In this document: positions 31,764 to 42,600 of the stretch, in pieces | Numbering within the stretch: the first letter of the stretch is position 1 | How the letters are laid out: the number at the start of each line of letters is the position of its first letter | NCBI GenBank assembly: GCA_024449915.1 | Contig: JAMZAV010000067.1 | Coordinates: 124,001-188,000, forward strand | Direction of reading: 5' to 3' | From: Sweltsa coloradensis | Lineage: Eukaryota; Arthropoda; Insecta; Plecoptera; Chloroperlidae | Length of the DNA: 64,000 bases | The notes under the pieces: generated by a model | What the model saw: only the letters and a program-made list of their open reading frames with translations | Database searches by the model: none | What the model was told of the DNA's origin: nothing | Translations under genes and position numbers: made by a program

Positions 31764-33054
31764 ATACATGATTGAATTTAGTACCTTTTCTCCAGCTGTT
31801 GTGAATGAAATAAATTAGTCTGAGTGGCTGACAGCAGTAAACCAAGATTTTATTGAAACTTCGTCAACCTTTCAGCGATGAATGGCAACATTAGGGGTCT
31901 CTGAAACCAACCGAAAACGACCATTGTCAAGATGGCCATAGGTTCCGGTGCTGAATTGTCGGCGTAACGGCTCTCTACATTAGTTCAAAAACCCGAAAAA
32001 AGAGAAGAAAAATAAGGAAGTAGGTTAAGGCAACCTGGTCATGAAGGATTTTGTTTTTGGTCAACATTCTTTTATTTAATTTAATTTTTCATTGTTGCTT
32101 TGTGATTGTTTTGAGGTTATCATGTTGTAGGTTGAGGCTCTTATAAAAATTTAAAATAAATAATAATGTTCCGAGCAACAGTCTACTTTCTATAGTGGAC
32201 ACACACAGTAGTTGTTATCCCCTTAATTTTAAAATAAACATTTAAAATAATAAAATAAAGTAAAATAAATTATTTATATAGGTGTATAAAAAAAGGTTAA
32301 TATTACAGTTATGGAGCAGGAATGCATTGAAAATGATAGGCAAGGCAATATAGGCCTATGTATGTTACTTCAACTTTAAAGTTGATTTCCGGGGAATGGT
32401 AATTTTAATTGGCTAGGAACACACAACTTTTAAACTATGAGAGCTTTTACCTTGAAATTTTCTGACCGCTGTGATATTAGTATACTCCACGTAACATGCC
32501 TCAGAGAACATTGAGCAATGGAAAACTGTCCGTTTGGATTTTGTCTTCAGTAAAAATGTAGCAAAATAAACAAAATTCAAATAATTCCCCCAAAAAAATT
32601 AATGGAATTAATAAATTTATATTAACTTATTAAAAATTATAAAAATTAAGAAAATTTCAAATTGCGTTTAGGCATACGATATCAATAAGACTACAGAGTT
32701 TTACTATAAGATGTGAACGTTTTAGACTAATCGAACAAGTAGTTTCCGAGATAAATGTTCCTAAATTCATCAAATTAACATGTAAAATCCTTCATGACCA
32801 GGTTATCTTAACTTAACCCATAGAGGCATAAGGCTAGCCGGCCGCTATTGTGCCTTGACATCTCAGAGCATGATTTAATGACGTGAACCCAATGCATGGG
32901 GCTGTGGTGCATCCTCAGCAGTTGCTTAGGCTAGCAAACAATGAATACACAACGGATTTCGCTGTTTCTTTCAGACCGTAAACAGTTAATTCAAGAATGT
33001 CGTAAAAAGTATATTTTCCTTCTTTAGATCTAACTGCTATTGTATATTTTACAG

Positions 33055-33777
33055 GAAACGCCATACACCCAGTTGAGAAACGCAATAAAGATTTAGAAAT
33101 AGCGAATTCGTTCATCTATAAACGGCGCGGCATTGAAAGTTCCAAAGAAGAACAAAACGATGAAATATCCAGGGTTGGTCCCAAGTATGGCCTTGAAAGT
33201 TTGGAGAATGAAGAAAACACTGAAATATCCAGGATTGGTCCAAAGTACGGCATTGAAAGTTCGGAAGAAGAAAGCAAAGTCGAACCTTTTGTTGGTCCTA
33301 GAGTCGGCATTGAGAGTTCAGAAGAATTGATATGGATGACAACCTGAAGTCGAGTGGGCATCAAACCCGTGGTCGAAAGACGGCATGTTGAGAATGAAGC
33401 AACGAACCGAGGCGATCGCAGTGGAGTCCAGAGAATTTGATGATGACACCGAATCCAGTGGCGACAACAGTGGAGGCCGGGACTTCGATGATGACACCGA
33501 ATCCAGTGGAGACAACAGTGACGACCAGGACGACGATGATGACACAGAATCCAGTGACGACCACAGTGACGACCACAGTGACGACCACAGTGACGACCGG
33601 GACTACGACGACGACACCGATGGTTCACGTGAAGACGATGTCCGGAAACATCAGTTAGTGCCGTTATTAAGTGGAGCAGCATCAACCTACGTTCCTCATT
33701 TTAACTTTGCATTTTTCTGGTACCATTTAGCTGGACAGTTTGTAACTTGGAGATTAAAAGTTTGGTTATTTGAGTAG
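33055..33777 (+). pseudogene. Paralogue B exon 2: acidic repeat protein, frame-broken and truncated
   Basis: The acceptor TATTTTACAG ends at 33054. The first part matches A: NSFIYKRR then 20-residue repeats from 33129 (60, 60, 57 nt and a partial). The frame stops at TGA 33345-33347. The next frame, open from 33340, reads QPEVEWASNPW and then two FDDDTESS-type units plus a DDHS 4-residue repeat, so a 1-nt change near 33320-33345 broke the frame. After about 33640 similarity to A ends and an unrelated 45-residue tail stops at 33775-33777. The A-like 3' sequence reappears at 36655. Confidence 0.65.
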
Positions 33778-33991
33778 CTTAAGAAGATAAAGGACATGCG
33801 TCTTAAGGTGGATCCACACACAAATATAGCACGTATGGTTTTAAGTTTTCACGCGTAATGTGTAAGCGCGCCGGTACAAATTGAAACGTCAGCAAAAAGA
33901 ATTTAGGCCAATATAATTATGTCTGTGTCATCTAAGTTCTTTGCAGAGTGAACCAAGAGAACTTTGATTAAAGAAGGATTCAAAGGTTATT

Positions 33992-34860
33992 ACTAGGAAA
34001 ACGCCAAAGTTGTTGTTAATCGAGTGAGTGAACCATGTGTTGAGTACCCGGTAACATTCCTTTTCTTCCCCCTACCTAAGGCCTCCCTAGCCTATCATAG
34101 GGTACAGTGGAGCATTATGGCTTTACAGTTGACGCGCCCTTATACTAACTAAACTTAAAAACCCTATTATTTATACCAATATAATTACCAATTTTAAATG
34201 CAAATGTGCCCGGGTACTCAACACATGACTCGCTCACGCGTCCAACAACCGATTTGGCGTTTTCCTAGTCTAGTTGGCTAAGGCGCCCTTATACCCGAAA
34301 TGTGGGAGACCTGGGTTCAATCCTCTAGTCGAGAAAAATTTTGTAATTTCAAGATTGTATTTTAAAATTTATTGAACTTGTTTTGAAATGCATATAGCAC
34401 AGTGTAGTCTATCATCTGTATCAATACAATGGAAAACATAGCCAGTACGAAATACGTGTAAATATCACAAGGATAACTCATTCTCCGAGAGGAATTTGGG
34501 GGTAACCTTGAGCGTGCAAGATTCGATTAACCTTGGGCACGGCATTTCACAGCCAGGCAAATAACATACAAAAAATACTTTTTTAAGTCAAAATCATTGT
34601 CGTTAAAATAATTCCTACACATTAGCAGCCTATTTTTTAATTTATTATTTCTTGTAGGTTTAAATCGCTATGGATCTAGCTGATTTTGCTAGCAGTTCTC
34701 AGCAAACTCGTACCGGATGTCTGCTTTAAATTTCAGCGCAATCTGTTCAGCGATTCGGCTGATTTTCGATGTACACACACACACACACAGACCCACAGAC
34801 TCACGGAAGCGCCGTTTGAGTTGAATGGAGACACTCAGTCGCTTCGCTCTCTCGTTTAAA
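33992..34860 (-). mobile_element. Asymmetric-TIR element F2
   Basis: It has ACTAGGAAAACGCCAAAG at 33992, a palindromic ~280-bp end segment to 34272, a tRNA-like stretch (TAGTTGGCTAAGGCGCCC, GGGTTCAATCC) at 34273-34322, and the left end as CGCTTCGCTCTCTCGTTTAA at 34860. It matches F1 minus F1's insert. Confidence 0.6.
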
Positions 34861-35055
34861 AAGATAATTATTAATAATATGTTTTTTTAATCGATGTTGA
34901 TAATTATGCAAACAATGCTCTAAGTCCTGCCAACTTTACATTACAGAAGCGAAGTTGGCTCTAGTAGTCAAGCCTTTTGAAGTAGATGTTAGTTTGACTA
35001 AATTTTTTCGTACGTAAGCATTCGGTTTTGTCATAAAGTTGAAAATTTTTTTTTC

Positions 35056-35687
35056 TTAAGGGGAATCCCTAGACCCAAATATGATTTCTTAAGAATGCAG
35101 TAAAGACGTCTGAAAAGTAAGTAGAATGTAAGAGGGGCTTAATAAAAGAGCGGATTATTTTTTTGAAATTTTTTTGATGGGACATAACCTCAGAATCAAC
35201 AATTATATTCAAATTACTGGAATCAGTTGTTCAAGTTCAAAATTGAATTTTTAGCAGCGTTGTTTGTATATTGTTTCTTCACTCCTTTATCTACAACCTA
35301 AATATAAGGATTATTGGTTTTATATGGTTTCAGGCGTTGCACGATTTTTTCCGTTAAACGGTACAAAATTTGAAATTGTACCGGCAGGCGAAAAAAGTTG
35401 TGCAACGCAACAAATCATATAAAACCAAAAATCCTTTTATTCGGGTTGTAGACAAAGGAGTGTAGAAATAATATACAAAAAACCGCTGCTCAAAATTCAA
35501 TTTTGAACTTGGGCAACTGATTCCAGTAATTTGAATATAATTGTTGATTCTGAGGTTATGTCCCGTCAAAAAAATTTCAAAAAAATAATCCGCTCTTTTA
35601 TTATGCCCCTCTTACATTCTACTTACTTTTCAGACGTCTTTACTGCATTCTTTAGAAATCATATTTGGGTCTAGGGATTCCCCTTAA
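35056..35687. mobile_element. TTAA-flanked long hairpin element P4 (632 bp)
   Basis: TTAA ends enclose near-perfect inverted arms of about 300 bp (GGGGAATCCCTAGACCCAAA at the left, its complement at 35684). The arms are very similar, so the insertion looks young. No ORF. Confidence 0.8.
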
Positions 35688-36654
35688 GTTATAACTATGT
35701 CTTGAAAGTAGCGTATTTAAGTGAACGCCAGTACGTGTTTCCTATGTTCACACATTAACTACGCGTTAAAACCTATGCTTACGTCTTACGTTTTAATTTG
35801 GATCCACCTTTAAAGCAAATTCCTGTTTTCTCGGCCGAATAACACCATAGTGTTGATCACAATTTTGGATAGTTGTCAAGGAAGCGGAAACATTGGGCTC
35901 TACAGTAACACTTTTCAAGAAATATTTTACATTTATTTTCAGGTCTTTGGATTTTCTTGAAAATTCTAAAATTGACAACATGAACGGATTGATTTTGAAT
36001 TATTAACATAAAATATTGACTGTAGGGCTGTTCGTGTATGCTTTCTTGACAACATGGTAAAGTAACATATAGGTCGGCTTTATCGTGGCCGATTGAATAG
36101 GTATATGCCAACTACCAAATGTGTCCTATTCCCTCTCTGTCAAAAAAAAAAAAACTGTATATGGTATTTCAAAATAAATATATAAACTTTACAAAATATA
36201 TAAATAATGTTATATATTTTGTCACCTAAGTTGACAATTTTTTTACGTTAGCATGTGTTATATTTTGATGTTAAATATTTGAAACAAGTTTCGAGCACAC
36301 CACTATTTGTCGTAAATATCTCAATGAAGAAGTCCTCAAAATTTCAAAGCTCTAGCTTCAAAACTGCAAAAGTTGTGTGTTCCTAAGTTTAAGAAAAGTA
36401 GGCTTATTAACTTAGAGATTAGCTTATTTAATTTTTTATTGAACAGATTGAAGTTTGGCCAAATAATGTTATAATTCGCAAAAAAGAATACCGATGTTTT
36501 AACACATATGCCTATATTTATTGGTCATCAACGCATCATTGAAAATTAATTCAATAGAAAAATAGGGTATTACATTTACTAAAATAAATTTTGATCAATA
36601 GTTTAATATTCAATCTAAAAAAATAATTTTGACAATAATTGGAATTCCTGTTCC

Positions 36655-36804
36655 GCATAATCAAATCCCCAAACCAACGTAACAACTAATAACTACCATC
36701 ACTGGGTCCATGGTGCCTACAATTACCACACAACCGAGTATGCACACGACATAGCAACAACAGTGTCACCACCATTCAAACGAAGGGCTCTGCTCAAATA
36801 GGTA
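36655..36804 (+). pseudogene. Displaced 3' fragment of paralogue B
   Basis: The open frame reads SNPQTNVTTNNYHHWVHGAY and then YNYHTT and TVSPPFKRR, matching A's His/Tyr-rich region (25085-25195), then stops at TAG 36802-36804. It is separated from the rest of B by about 3 kb of nested transposons. A's last 75 residues have no counterpart here. Confidence 0.7.
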
Positions 36805-37559
36805 ACTAGCCTTCAAATGTGATAAAAATAACAACTAAAATATAATATAAATATTTAGTTTTTATGATCAATATTCAACAAAGATAACATGAACCTGGCT
36901 TCCCGCCGAAAAGACAAAACGAAAAGTATTGTGACGACACCAACGTCTACGCAGTTGGGCGCAGACTCAAAGGAAGCTAGCAGACCGCTCCCTGTGCTCC
37001 TGTCAGTTGTGTTATCGTTTAGATTTCTAGATTAAAAGAAATACCGCGTTATTTAGTGTATAATTACTATATAAATATATTAAATAAAATCGATTTTAAA
37101 CATTAATTGCATGATTGCTGTTGCATGCTATTGCAATCATGCAATTTATGTTTAAAATCGATTTTTGATCAATGCCACGAGATATGTACAGGCCTTAACT
37201 GACATAGCAGTATAATGTCGCGTAATAGTAGACTATATCAATAAAATGCTGAATTATTTACAATAGTGAAGGATTGGTTTCCAGGCAATATATCCAATGA
37301 GTTCCTATTACAATCTCATAAAATATTTGTATTATGCGGCATTGTTGACCTTTGGTCTGCGCCGAATATATAGCATGGACACATGCAACTAGGGCAGGGC
37401 CGTAGCAGTGTTATGTGGTATACGGGGCAATAAGCCAGGCGCTGGTGGTTAAGGGCCTACTGTTAACAACTTATTGGCAGGGACTACTGGACCAACCTTT
37501 ACTGGCAGGGATTACTGGAAACAACTGATGGATTTGACTCGGCGATTACACCATGGAGC
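36805..37559. other. Intergenic stretch with one small hairpin
   Basis: Apart from the 78-bp hairpin at 37087-37164 nothing recognisable is seen. Confidence 0.4.
37087..37164. repeat. 78-bp near-perfect hairpin
   Basis: The arms AAATCGATTTTAAACAT and ATTGCATGATTGC are mirrored around a 14-nt loop. A mini-MITE or replication hairpin relic is possible. Confidence 0.8.
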
Positions 37560-38060
37560 TGGATGAGAAGGAGGTCTAGCTCAAAAAATGGAACAGTACG
37601 TCCACGATCGTGTTCTTTCGGTTTGTGCCTTTTCGGCCATTTTGATTGTTATGAACAAGCTAGGCCACTACCATCAGTTTAATCTTTGCTAGCATGAACT
37701 CTGGTAGGCCCTAGGTTACCTTGGCTACCATGCGTCAATTGAAAGTAAACAATCAAATATCTGCCGATTTAAAGTGCTTACTTGTACACCGCTGACCACC
37801 GAGCTACTCACCCAGTACCAACGGTACTATAGCTCCATGGTTTTGGGAAGGAGGTCTAGCTCAAATAGAACAGCACGTCCACGATCGTGTACTTCCGGTT
37901 TGAGCCTATGCGGCCATTTTGGTTTTTATGAACAAGGCCTAGCCCAATACCATATGAACTATGATTACCTAGGTTACCACCGCATTCATGCGCAAGTTGT
38001 AAGGAAACAATCAAAATGGCTGCCGATTTGAAGTGCTAACTTGTACACCGGCGACCACAG
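37560..38060. repeat. Tandem duplication (~283 bp period) upstream of the odorant receptor
   Basis: GAAGGAGGTCTAGCTCAAA, ACGTCCACGATCGTGT, CGGCCATTTTG and CTTGTACACCG occur twice, at 37566-37797 and 37849-38060. Similarity is about 85% by eye. Confidence 0.75.
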
Positions 38061-38409
38061 CGCTAGTCCTCCAGATGTTGCACGTTGTTAATATACCTGC
38101 CACAGACTACCGTGAATGTAAGGGCTTTAAGGCACATTCTGCAAATGAGTTCATTTATCAGTACTAGTACTTGGGCACACTGCCAGAAAGAAACAGGGAC
38201 ATTCGGTACATTGCAGACTACCCACCAAACCACCATATGTATGAATGAATGGATACACCACGGTATGAATGCATTGTTCGCACATTTTTCTTAACTGTTC
38301 TTCTGTTCTGGCATGGCATTATTAAAGATATGTAATTGTGTGTAGTTAGTTATCCTACCCAGTTAGTACATTTCAAAGGCATTATAAAATGGACTAGGAA
38401 TCATCGACA

Positions 38410-39617
38410 ATGCAGACGATACGTGACATCAACAGCCGTTACTGGCAGAAACATACCGGGTTCTTCATTCTCCTACTACTGTACACTGGAGTCTGGCCTC
38501 GTCAAAAGAATGAACAGAGTTGGTATCTGAAGCTGATAAAGACTGGACCGTTTCTGGTGATAATCGGAGCTTCATTTGCTCTGATAATTGCGATCTATGA
38601 TATGACATTCAAGTTCCATGACTATTTGTTATTGGCGGAGGTGATCTCATATATCATTACCTTATCGAAAACAATTGTGGTAACGTCAATAGCAATAATT
38701 AAAGTCAACGATATTGTCTCATTAATACAATCAGCAGAACATTGTGGAAGGTATTTCGATGATGCGATGACTGAAGTGATATTAGAGAAAGGTAAACGTA
38801 AAGCCAAGTGGTTTACAATAATTTTTATTGTCCTTGGTGTATTGTTTTCATTTGGCTTTGCCATCCAGCCTATTTTTGAATCTGAGAGGCGCTATCCAAT
38901 ACATTTGAATCTACCGCTTGAATCACCGTTTTATGAAGTGTGGTACTTTGGCACCATTCTATCAGCGTTCTCATCATCCCTTGCGGTGACAACAGCTGAT
39001 TCTATCATCGTGTTTGCCCTGATATTTTTAACTTGCTGTATGGAGGTGCTGCAGAACAAAGTAGAGAACTCAAAACAGATAACATTTAATAAGCTCACTA
39101 CCAAGAAAGGTGACATGCGTACATTGAATGTTCTGTGTGTAACTAATAGTGGTAAACGTGGAAGAATTGTCAAGAATGTTGACTCTAAAGATAAAATAAT
39201 TAAAAACCTTAAGGGGGAAGAAACACATTTGGCATCTTCAACTAGAAATGCGCTTTCACCAAAGGATATTGAGACTCGAGAAACTCAGCTGGGATGGTTA
39301 GAAGATGGTGATGTTTCTAGTACTGGGACGAATCTTTCAGGGTGTATTCCAGAAATTCGTGATATCGACATTGTGTCATCAAATCGGAAAGGAAGTGGGG
39401 GAAATGTCGTTGGAGAAACACCGATTGCTTTCTTCGGAAGGGTTGATACAATTTCGATGCGAAAAGCACGGCACATTAAACTGAACATAGATATCGAGGA
39501 GGGGACTGAGAGGAGAGCAACTGAATCAAGTACTGCGGATCCAAATATCGACGAGCTGAACGCTGAGATGGAGATGCATCTTTCTGAGTGTGTCAAGTTC
39601 CATGGGGATCTTCTAGG
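38410..39617 (+). CDS. Odorant receptor exon 1: N terminus, TM1-TM4 and long loop
   Basis: TM1 lies near residues 44-64, TM2 70-97, TM3 133-155, TM4 180-212. From about 215 to 385 the sequence is hydrophilic with many K, E, S and T. It ends HLSECVKFHGDLLG, a helix that in Ors precedes TM5. The donor GTGAGA is at 39618, phase 2; reading through it gives a false stop. Confidence 0.85.
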
Positions 39618-42600
39618 GTGAGATAAGTAGTCTTGTATATTATTTTTATATTCATTTAGGTCTGGGCTCTCAGCCTCGCGCGGTTTTAATTCTCTGTAGT
39701 TTTTAATTTTAAACTCATATTTCTCATATTTCACTTGGGCATTGATAAAGAAACAAAGGCCTTTAACAAGTAAAAATTTCAGTTGACGACCGTTTGATAT
39801 TTGCAACGCCAATATGGTCAATATCAACGCGGGCAGTCAATTGGTTGCCAACTGGTTATCAATTGGCAACCAATTGACGTCAACTAGCACAATAGGCAGT
39901 ACCATTTGATTCGGTTCCAAATATCGAACGGTCATCAACTTTATTTAGACATTTTATAAACCAATACATCAATATTGTGAGAAATCATTTCTAAAACGCC
40001 ACAAGTAGGTGACAGTAGAGGTGTGAGAGTCAGCTTAACCTGCTTGAAACTTTTTTGGGAACCCTTTCCTGCTTCCAGTTTGTCATCCGATCGACACGCA
40101 ATTTTTCGTAATCATCAAGCAAGGATATGGCCACTCTTTTCAAGTCAAAGATGACTAAATATTGTTGCGCATTACGAACAAATAAATTCTGAAATTTTAC
40201 CAATTCTAATAATTTTACAAAAATCCAAAATCATAAAAAAACATTCAATTTATTTACATATTTTTGCGATGGTTTTAAATAAAATGTGCTTCTATAGAAG
40301 ACTGTATATACATGATCATAACATATGTGCAAAAGCTGGTAACAATCTGATAAAAACTTGATTCAGAAAAAGTTCCAGAAAAAATCACTGGTATATTGCA
40401 GACTAGCATCGTACGTTTTTTATAATATAATTCTGCTTTGTTCAGGGTCATACTGGGTGCAAACCAGAAGATGAACGCAATTTTATTTATCCACCTGGTG
40501 TCTGGAGGAATCGCTACTTGCCTCACCATGTTCCTCACACTGACAGTAAGTAAAGAAATACTCGGCGTTAAAATGATTATTTTTAAAGTTCTCGTGCAAC
40601 ACCTGTCCAGGGTGCAATACATGCTCCTTTTCAGGTGTCTAATTGTAATTGGAGTTAGGACAATTTTGTAAACGACCGAGGAAAACCTCGGCAAAAACCT
40701 TCAGTCAGGTTTGTCTGTCTCGACGGAATTCCAAAATCGGGACGTCCCCAGAGTCGCGAGCTCGTTGGTTTTGTAGTTAGCGTCTCTGCTTCCAATGCAG
40801 AAGGTCCAGGGTTCGATTCCCAGCCAAGACAGAAGATTTTTAAATTTCTGATTTGGACTCAAGTCCATCAGTTTTTGGCTTGGGAGTTTGTAAACGGTGA
40901 CTTTGGAGCCGTCCGATAGCAACGAGGAACATGATAAATTCTAAGGTTGTTTCAAATCAACCTTGTTGCTTCTGGTGCTGTCCGCGGTTGGAATCGTGAC
41001 CAGCTTGATTGATCGGTGTTTCCAACTTAATTATGTGAGAGCCTTAGGGTTGTCGTCGACTTTAAATTTAACGTCCATATCTGAAAGTCAGTTCTATGAC
41101 TGAGTGGGTAAACTCTAAATAACAGTTTATTTGTTTTATTTATAACAATGACGGTTCAGTCAAAATGTAAAGTTACAACCAATGCGTCGCATTGACATTC
41201 ATGAGTATCCGTGCAAAAGCATACTGCAATCCCATATTCCTAAAATATTATTCAAAATATATCAGCGTTAAATTTATCTTTAAGTAGTTACGTTTTATTT
41301 CAGCACCATTTTTATTTCAATCAGGCGTTTGGCTTCTACATCCATCTTTTTTTTTATTTTTTATATATATTTGTATTTTAAATTTGAAGGTATAATGAAT
41401 GATCTTGCAATGCGTGATGCACTGAAGTGTTGAAATACAGCTCGATTGCAGTAGATTTCAATATTGAAATGAATCATGAATAAAATGAATTAAAAATTAT
41501 TATATCCATAAATAGAATAGAATTGTAACCAGCTTCTGTCTGCGAATAAGTGGTCCCAAAGAAAGAATGCAGACAGCTCGAAATTGTTTACCCAACATAA
41601 CAACTTTGTCAACACTTTTCCCGCCAGCTCAGCGTGGATCTAGCACACGGAGACTCTCTGTGATTACAATGTTTACTTATCGGTAAAAGATATTTCTCTT
41701 TACATTCCTTTTACCGCGCATTTATTCTACTCCCTCCACTACAAAGCATCTGCATTCTTTTGTTGGAGATTATCACGACACTTTTTCCAACATAATTTAG
41801 TTGGGTAAAGGGGTGTTTCAACCAATTGATCTTGGGCATCACCGAATAGCTCGGCACCTTATCTTTTTTTTTTTTATAAAGTATTAAAATAATAATATTG
41901 TACAGTTTACATGTAAAATACTTGATGACCTTGATATGAAATAAAACTTATATTATATTATGAACTAGAAACTATACTTATGAACAAGAATGTATTGAAA
42001 GCACATAAAATAATAATAGACAATCAAATACATGAAAAGTATCGTAATCAAATATTAATGACAAACTTAAGCTAAAAATGTTTATTTACCAAATGATTGA
42101 ACAATTTTGTAAAATAGCAAAAATATAAGAGTTTTTGGAATATTCTGGGTCAAAATATGCAAGGCACTTAAAATAGGATTTAATGTTTAAAGAAAGCTAA
42201 AAATTACTAAACTCATTTTCATGTTTGAAATTTGTGAAAAATAAATTAAATTAAAATGGTTGATACCGTTGAATGCAATAACGAATAATGTCGTCAGTAA
42301 TCAATATCGTGATTTCAGTTAGGGATCAGTGCAAAGTGCATATATTCAGCAACTACAGCATTAGTATTGTTAGCCTCTTCAAATATGTATGATTGAACAT
42401 TATTGTGACATACAATTTAGCAGTTTGACTACTTTACGACATGCAAGCACGCACATGCTCACAAATTCATTTTACAACGAACTTCGTCTTGCAATCAAGG
42501 GCACAGCAATAAAATTGTATCTGTCCCAAATAAAGTTTAGCTAGACTCGTTCTCAGTTTAGAATGCCACAGGAAGCGGAAATACAATTGCATTCATGCCA

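Larger units (their letters stand above)
28247..33054. other. Intron 1 of paralogue B
   Basis: It holds TTAA hairpin elements (28314-28680 and 28850-30018), a likely solo LTR (29006-29813), a possible TE-derived ORF (30076-30345), a TTTA-repeat-linked stretch near 30435-30740 that may be a LINE 3' end, and element H6. From 31770 to 33000 I see no defensible feature. Confidence 0.5.
33803..35813. mobile_element. TTAA-flanked element P3 interrupting paralogue B
   Basis: TTAA at 33803 followed by GGTGGATCCA is mirrored by TGGATCCACC then TTAA at 35810. Inverted similarity runs about 70 bp inward (GTTTTAAGTTTTCACGCGTA and its counterpart near 35770). It contains F2 and P4 as later insertions. 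Confidence 0.55.
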
